Positions 8,800-17,031 of a stretch of 34,373 nt of DNA are shown here, piece by piece. A program made the position numbers and the translations under genes. Every line of letters begins with the position of its first letter. The stretch's first letter is position 1. Under the pieces are notes generated by a model. The model searched no databases. It had not been told where the DNA came from and was given only the letters and a program-made list of their open reading frames with translations. The stretch comes from Anaerolineaceae bacterium (GTDB taxonomy: Bacteria; Chloroflexota; Anaerolineae; Anaerolineales; E44-bin32). The DNA is taken from the NCBI GenBank assembly GCA_020350285.1, contig CP070708.1, positions 2,525,806 to 2,560,178 of the forward strand, given 5' to 3'.

Positions 8800-9879
8800 T
8801 TATGGGCCGAATGCACTCGTCTCAACGAAAATATAATTCCGAAGCTGTCTAATTTGGTCTGGAACCGGCCTCAGCACTTGTGCGCCACTGGGTCGGGTGT
8901 AGAAACCGACCATCTTTGGAGGGCCAATGACACCCTGGCGAATGTCATCCTGCGAGACACGAACGGTTAACCATGCCATCGATACGATCTGTTCCAAAGC
9001 GAGATTTGTTCGCACACCACCCGCCAATTCCTGATAGAGCGCTGGAGCACGCGTGATCAGCGTCGGAAGCATGTCCAGGGTGACAAGATGATCCAATACA
9101 GTTCGGATGACTTGTTGCTGTCGTTCTGCTCGACCAAAATCACCGCCCGCTCCTTTGCGCGCCCTAGCGTAGGCTAAGGTATCCGGTCCATCAAGGTGGT
9201 GAATTCCTGGCTCCAGCCATCGCTCATGGCGATCGATGGCGGAGATCTTAATTCGTTCAGCAACCTCAATATCGAGCCCACCGAGTTCATCAATAATGCG
9301 TTCGAAAGCACGAAAATCGATGACCGCATAGTATGGGATCGGCACACCGAGAAGCTTCTCAACTGTCTTGACCGCCAAATTAGGGCCACCACCAGGAAGC
9401 CGGTAACCCTCCCCGAAAGCATAAGCGGCGTTAATGCGATTGAAACCAAATCCTGGGATCTCGACCCAGAGATCGCGAGGGATCGAGAGCATGCCAGCCT
9501 GCATGGTGATCGGATCAATGGTCACCAGCATCATGCTATCACTTCGGGGCGAACCTTCACCCGCTACCCAGTCGCGGTAATCAATCCCCATGACAAGGAT
9601 CGTCACACGCGCTTTCCCATCCCATGGTTGAGGCGTCTCTACGAATTCAACCATCGTCGGTGTAGCTTCAGGTAATAGAGTTTCGTCCGAGCCTTGGTCC
9701 ACAGGTCGGAAGGGGTTTAAACCCACACCGGTATAGCCGGCGGTTAAATCGCGGACTACATTGTAGATCAGGATACTGCCAAGAATAGCACTCAGCACGA
9801 ACGCGAGCGCCAGGAAACGGACTCCCCATGTGTAGTATGTGGTCTTAGTCAAATCGCGCTTTCGGACCGGATCCTTCAT
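8800..9879 (-). CDS. LCP (LytR-CpsA-Psr) family glycopolymer transferase
   Basis: LCP proteins transfer lipid-linked glycopolymers such as teichoic acids or capsule to peptidoglycan or other cell-surface acceptors. After a short basic N-terminus there is one TM helix (FLALAFVLSAILGSILIYNV), then the extracellular LCP domain. Its hallmark residues are visible: the Asp/Arg pyrophosphate-binding segment RSDSMMLVTIDP, LSIPRDLWVEIPG, RINAAYAFG, and the C-terminal YARARKGAGGDFGRAERQQQ with the conserved arginines. At 359 residues it is the usual length. It is the first gene of a three-gene - strand series with the TPR/Thr-Pro membrane protein and the flippase-like protein. The ribosome-binding site is poor (AAGG only 2 bp from the ATG). 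Confidence 0.93.
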   Translation of the reverse strand: MKDPVRKRDLTKTTYYTWGVRFLALAFVLSAILGSILIYNVVRDLTAGYTGVGLNPFRPVDQGSDETLLPEATPTMVEFVETPQPWDGKARVTILVMGIDYRDWVAGEGSPRSDSMMLVTIDPITMQAGMLSIPRDLWVEIPGFGFNRINAAYAFGEGYRLPGGGPNLAVKTVEKLLGVPIPYYAVIDFRAFERIIDELGGLDIEVAERIKISAIDRHERWLEPGIHHLDGPDTLAYARARKGAGGDFGRAERQQQVIRTVLDHLVTLDMLPTLITRAPALYQELAGGVRTNLALEQIVSMAWLTVRVSQDDIRQGVIGPPKMVGFYTRPSGAQVLRPVPDQIRQLRNYIFVETSAFGP

Positions 9880-10005
9880 GGCCTTGAACCTATAGAAACT
9901 GCACTATTTTACCTAAGATTACACTTTGCGTGGTCGATCCTCACCATTAAGAGTGATCATGAGATATATCGTACTGCTAACGCCAACAAAAGGTATTACT
10001 ATGTA

Positions 10006-10036
10006 GCTCCCCGCAAGCATATAGCTTACGGGGAGC
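10006..10036 (-). terminator. Hairpin downstream of the PEP carboxykinase gene
   Basis: GCTCCCCGCAAGC (10006-10018) and GCTTACGGGGAGC (10024-10036) form a 13-bp stem with one mismatch around ATATA, about 30 bp beyond the pckA stop codon. There is no clear U-tract, so it may stabilise the 3' end or be a weak terminator rather than a classical one. Confidence 0.6.
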
Positions 10037-10065
10037 CTGCGAAATCACCAATTGCTCTCAATACA

Positions 10066-11709
10066 TCAAGACAAAACCGGACCGGAGTCTATGACCTCTG
10101 GCGGACAATCGGGTGCGAATTTCTTGAAATTATCCATGAAACGCGTGGCTAATTGTTGATATTTATCCATGTATTCATCACGACTCGGCCACGAACTGGA
10201 TGGATCAAGCACATCCGCCGGAATCCCATCACACGATCTTGGAACTTCAAAACGGAAAACGGGATCCTGTACAAACTCACTCCCCAGCAGAGATCCTGTT
10301 AGAGCCGCCTCTAGCATGGCGCGAGTGTAGCTAATGCTGATACGCTTCCCCACTCCATAAGGACCACCAACCCAACCGGTGTTGATCAACCAGCAATTAA
10401 CGCCGTATCTTTCGATTTTCCTCTTCAACAAATCGGCATAAGAAGAAGGATTTCGTACCATGAACGGTGCGCCAAAGCAGGTGCTGAAAGTGATCTCAGG
10501 TTCTTCACCAAGCCCTACTTCTGTCCCACCGACCTTTGCTGTGTACCCAGATATGAATTGGTAAAGCGCTTGATTAGGCGTTAAGCGGGCGATGGGAGGC
10601 ATCACGCCGGAGGCATCGCAAGTGAGGAGAATGATGTTGGTTGGATGTCCTGACATCTTCTCTGGAACAGCGTTATCAATGAAGTCCAAGGGATAAGAGG
10701 CACGTGTGTTCTCTGTGATCTCGTCGTCATCTAAATCGATATTACGGGTGACAGGATCATAAATTACATTTTCAAGAATGGTGCCGAATCTCTGGGTGCA
10801 AGCATAAATCTGAGGTTCTGCTGACGAGGAGAGCATGATGACCTTCGCATAGCATCCACCCTCAAAGTTAAAGATCCCTCGATCGCTCCATCCATGCTCA
10901 TCATCCCCGATGAGCCTTCGTTTTGGATCAGCGGAGAGTGATGTCTTACCCGTGCCAGAAAGACCAAAGAATAAAGCGACGTCTCCATCAGCACCCATAT
11001 TGGCCGAACAATGCATGGGCATCACACCTTCATTTGGAAGCAGAAAGTTTAACAATGTGAAGATGGATTTCTTGATCTCACCACCATACGCTGACTCACC
11101 GATGATACACAGCTTCTGTTCAAAGTTTAGGATGATGAAGGTGTTGGAACGTGTGCTATCAATGGGTTGAAAAGCTTTGAACGAAGGGACTGCCAGCACA
11201 GTGAAATCCGGCACATGTTGACGATATTCCTCGGCGTTTTTTGGGAGCAGGAACATATTGCGAGCGAACAGACTGTGCCATGCATACTCGGTGATGACCC
11301 TTACGGGTATCCGATATTCAGGATCCGAACCGGCGTAGCAGTCCTGGACAAACAGGTCTCGGCCTTGGACAAACCCCTGAAGTCGGCTGTAAAGCTCTTC
11401 GAACTTCTCAGGAGAATAGGGACGGTTGTATTCACCCCACCAGATCTGATCTTCGGTAGACGCTTCACGAACGATGTATTTATCGTTCGCTGCCCGAGCG
11501 GTGTGCTTGCCAGAATTGACAATCACAGGTCCTTGGTACGAAATCTTACCCTCACGCCTGAAGGTTATCTCTTCATAAAGCGCTTCAGTGGGAAGATTCC
11601 AGAAGACGGTATTCAGATTGGTGAGCCCGTGATTCTCCAAACCGTAATCACTATGCAGCGCACCGGCTTCCGATTGAGCGGGGGTTCGGATATTTAATAG
11701 GTTGTTCAT
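10066..11709 (-). CDS. pckA: Phosphoenolpyruvate carboxykinase (ATP)
   Basis: PckA converts oxaloacetate plus ATP to phosphoenolpyruvate, CO2 and ADP, the first committed step of gluconeogenesis. The product (547 residues) has the length of the ATP-type enzyme. GLSGTGKTSLSADPKRRLIG near residue 250 is the kinase-1a P-loop of that type, followed by DDEHGW with the metal-binding aspartates; FEGGCYAK follows. Substrate-binding YGGEIKKSIF, including conserved lysines, is also seen. I chose the ATG at 11709, with AAGGG 8-9 bp upstream; a TTG at 11715 would add two residues. The ATG overlaps the stop codon of the upstream aminotransferase as ATGA, implying translational coupling. A hairpin follows the stop. 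Confidence 0.97.
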   Translation of the reverse strand: MNNLLNIRTPAQSEAGALHSDYGLENHGLTNLNTVFWNLPTEALYEEITFRREGKISYQGPVIVNSGKHTARAANDKYIVREASTEDQIWWGEYNRPYSPEKFEELYSRLQGFVQGRDLFVQDCYAGSDPEYRIPVRVITEYAWHSLFARNMFLLPKNAEEYRQHVPDFTVLAVPSFKAFQPIDSTRSNTFIILNFEQKLCIIGESAYGGEIKKSIFTLLNFLLPNEGVMPMHCSANMGADGDVALFFGLSGTGKTSLSADPKRRLIGDDEHGWSDRGIFNFEGGCYAKVIMLSSSAEPQIYACTQRFGTILENVIYDPVTRNIDLDDDEITENTRASYPLDFIDNAVPEKMSGHPTNIILLTCDASGVMPPIARLTPNQALYQFISGYTAKVGGTEVGLGEEPEITFSTCFGAPFMVRNPSSYADLLKRKIERYGVNCWLINTGWVGGPYGVGKRISISYTRAMLEAALTGSLLGSEFVQDPVFRFEVPRSCDGIPADVLDPSSSWPSRDEYMDKYQQLATRFMDNFKKFAPDCPPEVIDSGPVLS

Positions 11710-12923
11710 AGCCAATCCCTTACCAGCTTACGATCACCGATGTAGATTTCATTAGGCGATTCGGGATCCAGTGCCCATTTGATACGTTCGATTCCTTCAG
11801 TGATGTCCTTCACCGATCCAGCGTAGCTCAACCTCAGATGTCCCTCAATACCAAAGGCGATCCCTGGCACTGTGACCACCAAAGCTTTACTCAACAAGAA
11901 TTCCGCGAGTTCTATTGAATTTTCGTTGTATGCCCTGAAATCAGGTAAGCAATAGAAGGTCCCTTCAGGTTTCGTCACCCGAATTCCATTGAATGTATTC
12001 AGCTCCTGCATCATCACGTCGCGGTTATTCTGGATCGTCAATCGCAAGCTCTCGACAACACTCTGCACACCGGTCAGCGCGCCCTCTGCTGCTGCTTGGG
12101 AGACAACAGGGACATTGGATGTTATTTGTGATTGGATATTAATCATTACCTCTACGAGCTTTCTCGGTGCAACCACCCAACCGAGGCGGAATCCCGTCAT
12201 GCCATAAAGCTTCGAAACGCCATTGACCACGATCAATCTGCTGTTTTCGAGGTCCTTGTCTGTATATTCGTACGCGATGGGGGTCCTTTTGCCATCAAAG
12301 ACCAACTTGTGGTAGATGTCGTCCATGATGATGTAGATGCCTTTACGTTCACAAAAATCTACGACCTCCGCGATGAATTCCTCAGAGAACACGATTCCTG
12401 AGGGGTTATTAGGGCTATTGATGATGATCGCTTTGGTATAGGAGGTGATGACCCTTTCGATGTCCTCCATTCTCGGGTGGAATGTGCCGTCTTCAGGTGT
12501 AACGACAACGGGTATCCCGTATACCATTTTGACCATCTCTGGATAACTCACCCAATGTGGGGCCAGCAACACGACCTCATCTTGGGGATTGACGATCGAG
12601 AAGAGCACATTGTAGAGACATTGCTTCGCGCCGGTCGAGACGATGATATTCTCAGGAGCAACGAGCCTGTTGTAGTGCTCTTCCGTGTAGCGGATGATCG
12701 CTTTTTTCAAGGATGGTAAACCATCGGTCGGTGTGTATTTGATGTCCCCGGTCTTGAGTTTCGCGGCAGATCCCAGGATAGCCGTGATCGGGGTTTGGTT
12801 TTTAGGCTCACCAATGCCTAAATGGATGACCGGTTCCCCTCTCACCCTCAGGATACGAGCCTCCTCATTGAGCCTCAATGTCGGTGACTCTTTGATGTCT
12901 CTGGCAAGCTGACTGATACTCAT
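11706..12923 (-). CDS. Pyridoxal-phosphate aminotransferase, class I/II (aspartate aminotransferase-like)
   Basis: A fold-type I PLP aminotransferase of the aspartate aminotransferase subgroup, 405 residues long. The PLP-binding lysine lies in VSKLYGMTGFRLGWV, the substrate and cofactor motif SPNNPSG is present, and a start region of the type IxLGIGEP is seen as IHLGIGEPKNQTP. I chose the ATG at 12923 (MSISQLARD), preceded by GGAG at 8 bp; the longer in-frame TTG at 12992 adds residues that do not fit the family. The gene is coupled to pckA by an ATGA overlap. Together they would take aspartate, or another amino acid through oxaloacetate, to PEP. Exact amino acid specificity cannot be read from sequence. 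A TATAAT at 13003-13008 upstream may be its -10 element. Confidence 0.9.
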   Translation of the reverse strand: MSISQLARDIKESPTLRLNEEARILRVRGEPVIHLGIGEPKNQTPITAILGSAAKLKTGDIKYTPTDGLPSLKKAIIRYTEEHYNRLVAPENIIVSTGAKQCLYNVLFSIVNPQDEVVLLAPHWVSYPEMVKMVYGIPVVVTPEDGTFHPRMEDIERVITSYTKAIIINSPNNPSGIVFSEEFIAEVVDFCERKGIYIIMDDIYHKLVFDGKRTPIAYEYTDKDLENSRLIVVNGVSKLYGMTGFRLGWVVAPRKLVEVMINIQSQITSNVPVVSQAAAEGALTGVQSVVESLRLTIQNNRDVMMQELNTFNGIRVTKPEGTFYCLPDFRAYNENSIELAEFLLSKALVVTVPGIAFGIEGHLRLSYAGSVKDITEGIERIKWALDPESPNEIYIGDRKLVRDWL

Positions 12924-13002
12924 TCTGAGTACTCCAGTGATTCGAAATAATGCATCGAAAATTCCTCTATGATTCCAAGGATCGTTAATCAACTATCACA
13001 TA

Positions 13003-13008
13003 ATTATA
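13003..13008 (-). promoter_or_regulatory. Possible -10 element for the aminotransferase-pckA operon
   Basis: TATAAT reads on the - strand here, about 80 bp before the aminotransferase ATG, in the 193-bp gap after hyuB. The -35 region at 17 bp is poor (CTTCCT), so this is a tentative promoter. Confidence 0.35.
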
Positions 13009-13116
13009 GTTGCCTTCGTGCGATCAGGAAGCGACAAGTCTCATCTTTCCAACATGACATGTAGAAGAAGGATGAACCCAGAATCGTGAAATCATGAGAC
13101 GATCTCGTGTTTCCGG

Positions 13117-14703
13117 CTATCGACGACTGCTTTTCTCACCAAATCCACCTCCGCCAGGTGTCTGAATACTGATGATGTCACCCGCCTCGACTTCACATGA
13201 TACTTTGCCAGGAAGCTCTTTTTCTTCACCTTTTTTGATTAAGATATTCCTTCCTGGTAAACCGGGTTCACCCCCCGCTAGACCATACGGCTCGAATCTC
13301 CGCCTTTCCGAAAGAATCGTCACTTGAGCATTCTCCATCAATTCGATCTCTCGAATGATGCCGTTACCTCCCCTATGCTTCCCACCTCCACCCGAACCAC
13401 TGCGAATTTCGTAACGACGAATTCTAAAGGGGTACGCGAATTCCAACGCCTCAATGGGCGTGTTCATCGTGTTGGTCATGTGCGTATGGATTGCATCCGC
13501 ACCATCCATTCCAGGGCAAGCACCCATTCCCCCGCCAACGGTCTCGTAGTAGGCGAAAGGACGATCTCGCATGTTATCCCAACCACCAATGGTCAAGTTG
13601 TTCATCGTCCCTTGGCTGGCGGCAGGGACTCGTTCAGGACACGCCTTAGAAAGCGCTCCGAGCAACACATCAACGATCCGCTGTGATGTCTCGACATTCC
13701 CTCCAGCTACAGCGGCGGGTGATCTGGCATTGACTAAGGACCCTTCAGGAGCGATCACTTGTATCGGCGCTAGGCACCCGCTGTTTGAAGGGATATCCAT
13801 CCCGATCAGTGTCCGAAAGACATATTGTGTGGCCGATAAGGTTATGGCGTAGACCGCGTTTATACTTCCTCGCCTTTGAGGTGAAGTTCCCGCAAAGTCA
13901 ATGATCGCTTCATCCCCTTGGATGGTCACCTCGACCTCAATTCTGGCTGGTTCACCAACCAGGCCGTCATCGTCCATGAAATCGTGGTAGCGATAAACCC
14001 CATCAGGGATACCCTCGATAAGCCGTCGGGTCATACGCTCGGCATACTCGAGTAAACCACGCATGTACTCCTCGATTTGTGGACGACCATAACGGTCCAC
14101 CAGTTCCCCCATTCGAGTTGCGCCTCTTTGATTGGCTGCGATTTGGGCACGGATATCCCCCGCGCGTTCCCCTGGTGTACGGACGTTCGCTAACAACATA
14201 TCAAAAAGCCCTTGATTGATTTCACCTCCATCAATTAATTTCAATGGCGGGATGATGACACCTTCCTGGTAAAGCTCATGAGAGAGAGGCATCGATCCTG
14301 GGGTCATCCCACCCACATCCGAGTGGTGTGCCCGGTTCGCGGTGAAACCAAGAAGATCCGGTTCGCCCTCATGATCGATGAATACCGGCGTGATGAGGGT
14401 GATATCTGGAAGATGGGTACCCCCTCGGAATGGATCGTTCAGAATCACGACATCACCGGGTGAAAATTCAAACGCTTCAATACCAGCCGCTACAGATAAT
14501 GGCATCGAACCTAAGTGAACCGGGATATGAGCAGCTTGCGCGATCATTTTCCCTGATCGGTTAAAGATCGCACAGGAGAAATCCCTCCGCTCTTTGATGT
14601 TGGGCGAGTATCCGGTACGACGCAACACCATGCCCATCTCCTCAGCCACGGAGGCGAAGAGGTGTTTGAAGACTTCGAGGCGGACGGGGTCAAAATCAGA
14701 CAT
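13117..14703 (-). CDS. Hydantoinase B/oxoprolinase family protein
   Basis: The 528-residue product matches the HyuB / hydantoin-utilisation B family, which with HyuA forms an ATP-dependent hydantoinase or 5-oxoprolinase-type enzyme opening cyclic amides (N-methylhydantoin, 5-oxoproline, related carboxylation in acetone/acetophenone carboxylases). The start (DPVRLEVFKHLFASVAEEMG, FSCAIFNRSGKMIAQAAHIP) and the Gly-rich C-terminus (QTPGGGGFG) are family hallmarks. It is encoded 57 bp downstream of HyuA on the same strand. Which cyclic substrate it acts on cannot be told; no transporter or racemase lies directly beside it. The ribosome-binding site is weak (GAGAG). The unit ends without an obvious terminator. 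Confidence 0.93.
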   Translation of the reverse strand: MSDFDPVRLEVFKHLFASVAEEMGMVLRRTGYSPNIKERRDFSCAIFNRSGKMIAQAAHIPVHLGSMPLSVAAGIEAFEFSPGDVVILNDPFRGGTHLPDITLITPVFIDHEGEPDLLGFTANRAHHSDVGGMTPGSMPLSHELYQEGVIIPPLKLIDGGEINQGLFDMLLANVRTPGERAGDIRAQIAANQRGATRMGELVDRYGRPQIEEYMRGLLEYAERMTRRLIEGIPDGVYRYHDFMDDDGLVGEPARIEVEVTIQGDEAIIDFAGTSPQRRGSINAVYAITLSATQYVFRTLIGMDIPSNSGCLAPIQVIAPEGSLVNARSPAAVAGGNVETSQRIVDVLLGALSKACPERVPAASQGTMNNLTIGGWDNMRDRPFAYYETVGGGMGACPGMDGADAIHTHMTNTMNTPIEALEFAYPFRIRRYEIRSGSGGGGKHRGGNGIIREIELMENAQVTILSERRRFEPYGLAGGEPGLPGRNILIKKGEEKELPGKVSCEVEAGDIISIQTPGGGGFGEKSSRR

Positions 14704-14740
14704 TGGGATCTCTCAAGAATGGTTTTTTTGCATCACTCGT

Positions 14741-14775
14741 TACGTATCACGTTTCACGCCTCACGTTTCACTCCC
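14741..14775. repeat. Degenerate tandem heptamer repeat spanning the hyuA stop
   Basis: Five consecutive 7-bp units TACGTAT, CACGTTT, CACGCCT, CACGTTT, CACTCCC cover the hyuA-hyuB junction and include the hyuA stop codon and its last codons. No function is obvious. Confidence 0.55.
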
Positions 14776-16764
14776 AATCTCAACAACTAAATTAAAGAAT
14801 TCATCAACCCGTGCCCGATCCCCCACTGGTAGAAAGACGGTCGTGTCTTTATATACGACAATTGCTGGACCGCGAAGGACATGTCCCGGTTTAAGCTGAT
14901 CTCCACGATAAAAAGGTTTTGGTGAGACGCTTCCGTCTATTAGGACAAAAGGTCTTTGCCCCAAGTACGCCTCTTCCGGATCCTCCGTTCCAAGTGGTGC
15001 TCTCGGAAGAGGCGGTCTGGGCACACCACCTATCCCCCGAAGTCTCACATTGACGATCTCGATCGGCGAATCGGGCGAGCTGTGACTATAGGTTTGCATG
15101 TGTGAATCATGAAAGTTCTGTTCGAATTCAGCGGATAGAGGAACTGTTAATTCATACCCTTGTCCTTCATAGCGGATATCAAGATCCTTCTGAAGGATAA
15201 TCCGATCTTTCGAAATCCCCTCTTGTTGAAACTCATCCAAACATTGATCCACCAAGGGTTCAAGAAGTGTCTCCAGTTTTTCGATCGCGGTGGTACCGGG
15301 CAACATCACCGTTTGGACATAATCCTTGACGGCATCAGCTGTAAGCATTCCCAAAGCAGACAGAGTCGAGGCTGTCGGTGGGATCAATACGCGAGGGATA
15401 CCCAACGCTCGTGCAAGCTGGGCTGCATGTAAACCACCCGCACCTCCGAAAGAGACGAGGGTGAAATCTTTCGGATCGTGTCCTCTTTCCACGGAGATCA
15501 CTCGCAAGGCGCGCTCCATGCGAGCGTTGACAACGTGGATTACACCGAGTGCTGCGGTCTGCGATCGAGAGAGATCGGATTGGGCTGAAATTCCCGCCTG
15601 CTCTGCCAAGTCTTCGAGTGCGGACTGTGCGCTTCGGCTATCGAGCGACATTCGACCCTCCAGGAAATACTCAGGCATGAGGCGTCCGAGAACAAGGTTG
15701 GCATCTGTCACGGTGGGCTCTGTTCCTCCCAAGCCATAACAAACGGGACCAGGGTCTGCTCCAGCGCTTTGAGGTCCGACTCGAAGTGCACCGCCAGCAT
15801 CAACATAAGCAATCGATCCTCCCCCTGAACCAACAGTGTGAATATCGATCATAGGAATCCGAATCGGAAACCCATCTATCTCGGCTTCATTTGTGATCCT
15901 GATATCGCCGGCGCATAACGAAACATCGGTTGAAGTGCCTCCCATATCAAAACCAATCACGTTCTCAAAACCCGCAATTTTCGCAATATGGAAGGCACCG
16001 ACTACTCCGCCCGCCGGTCCTGAGAGGATCGATCGCACAGCTTGTTTTCTGATTTGGGAAGCTCGAATGCTGCCTCCGTTGGATTGCATCATACGGAAAT
16101 CAACGTCTTCCAACCGATCTTTAAGCTGCTGTAGATAGCGATCCACGATCGGCGAGACATATGCATTGATAACTGAGGTGCTCGTGCGTTCGTATTCTCG
16201 AAATTCTGGCAAAATCTCACACGATGGCGAAACGAAGAAATCCGCCTCTCGAAAAACGCGGGCGATAGTCTTCTCATGAGTCGGATATGCAAATGAGAAA
16301 AGCAGGCATACGGCGACCGATTCAGCATCCAGGTTTTTTAAGCTCTCACAAAGGTCCTTTACCCCTTCTTCATTCAAGGGCGTGATGACATTTCCTCGAT
16401 GGTCCACACGCTCTTTAATCTCCAAACGCAACTCTTCAGGAACGAGCGGTTGCGGACGATGTGCGGCGAAATCATACAATTCACTCCTGACCTGCCGGCC
16501 TATGGCGATCACATCCCGGAACCCATAGGTTGATATGAGCGCCGTGCGTGCTCCTTTACGTTCTAGTAACGCGTTTGTGGCGATTGTAGAACCATGAATG
16601 ATGGAGGGTGGTTTCTTAAGATCCAAAGCCTCCAACCCATCCAACACTGGCTGAGCTGGATTCAAGGGATTCGAGAGTACTTTGTATGTATAGAAAGCCC
16701 GCAGCTCTTCATCAAAAAACACGAAATCCGTGAAGGTGCCCCCAATATCGATGCCTATACGCAC
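14761..16764 (-). CDS. Hydantoinase A/oxoprolinase family protein
   Basis: HyuA supplies the ATP-binding, ASKHA-like subunit of ATP-dependent hydantoinase/oxoprolinase complexes. The N-terminal phosphate loop IGIDIGGTFTDFVFFD and the second one, GFDMGGTSTDVSL near residue 290, are diagnostic, and GSGGGSIAYVD and SFGGAGGLHA match the family. I prefer the GTG start at 16764, since GAGG lies 5 bp upstream and relatives begin just before GIDIGGTFTD; an ATG at 16836 (AGAGG 10 bp upstream) would add a 24-residue extension unlike the family. The product is about 667 residues, near the expected size. A probable promoter (TTTGGT, 17 bp, TATAGT) lies at 16888-16916. It precedes hyuB on the same strand. 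Confidence 0.93.
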   Translation of the reverse strand: MRIGIDIGGTFTDFVFFDEELRAFYTYKVLSNPLNPAQPVLDGLEALDLKKPPSIIHGSTIATNALLERKGARTALISTYGFRDVIAIGRQVRSELYDFAAHRPQPLVPEELRLEIKERVDHRGNVITPLNEEGVKDLCESLKNLDAESVAVCLLFSFAYPTHEKTIARVFREADFFVSPSCEILPEFREYERTSTSVINAYVSPIVDRYLQQLKDRLEDVDFRMMQSNGGSIRASQIRKQAVRSILSGPAGGVVGAFHIAKIAGFENVIGFDMGGTSTDVSLCAGDIRITNEAEIDGFPIRIPMIDIHTVGSGGGSIAYVDAGGALRVGPQSAGADPGPVCYGLGGTEPTVTDANLVLGRLMPEYFLEGRMSLDSRSAQSALEDLAEQAGISAQSDLSRSQTAALGVIHVVNARMERALRVISVERGHDPKDFTLVSFGGAGGLHAAQLARALGIPRVLIPPTASTLSALGMLTADAVKDYVQTVMLPGTTAIEKLETLLEPLVDQCLDEFQQEGISKDRIILQKDLDIRYEGQGYELTVPLSAEFEQNFHDSHMQTYSHSSPDSPIEIVNVRLRGIGGVPRPPLPRAPLGTEDPEEAYLGQRPFVLIDGSVSPKPFYRGDQLKPGHVLRGPAIVVYKDTTVFLPVGDRARVDEFFNLVVEIGSET

Positions 16765-16887
16765 GTTGTCCTCGTTGAAATCAATACGGTGCGGATCCTC
16801 ACATGGAAATCGATCGGGTTCCTTCGCTCCATCCATGATTCTTTAACCTCTTGACCTTCATCCAGTTCACTCGTCGCATTCGATGAC

Positions 16888-16916
16888 ACTATACACCACT
16901 TGTCGCCTCTACCAAA
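16888..16916 (-). promoter_or_regulatory. Probable hyuA-hyuB promoter
   Basis: On the - strand TTTGGT (16911-16916), a 17-bp spacer and TATAGT (16888-16893) form a sigma-70-like promoter. Transcription would start near 16880, upstream of both candidate hyuA starts. It is divergent from the promoter at 16986. Confidence 0.5.
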
Positions 16917-16985
16917 GCTGAGGCCTGATGAATACAACACAACGCGATATTGATCCCTCATTCAGAATAGTTCAGAAATACTACA

Positions 16986-17013
16986 TTGCGTCGATAATGT
17001 ACATGGCTACAAT
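16986..17013 (+). promoter_or_regulatory. Probable promoter of the second zinc-ribbon gene
   Basis: TTGCGT (16986-16991), a 16-bp spacer and TACAAT (17008-17013) on the + strand. The predicted start site leaves a very short leader, with GAGG just before the ATG at 17032. Confidence 0.5.
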
Positions 17014-17031
17014 ATAACCACCCGAGGACGG

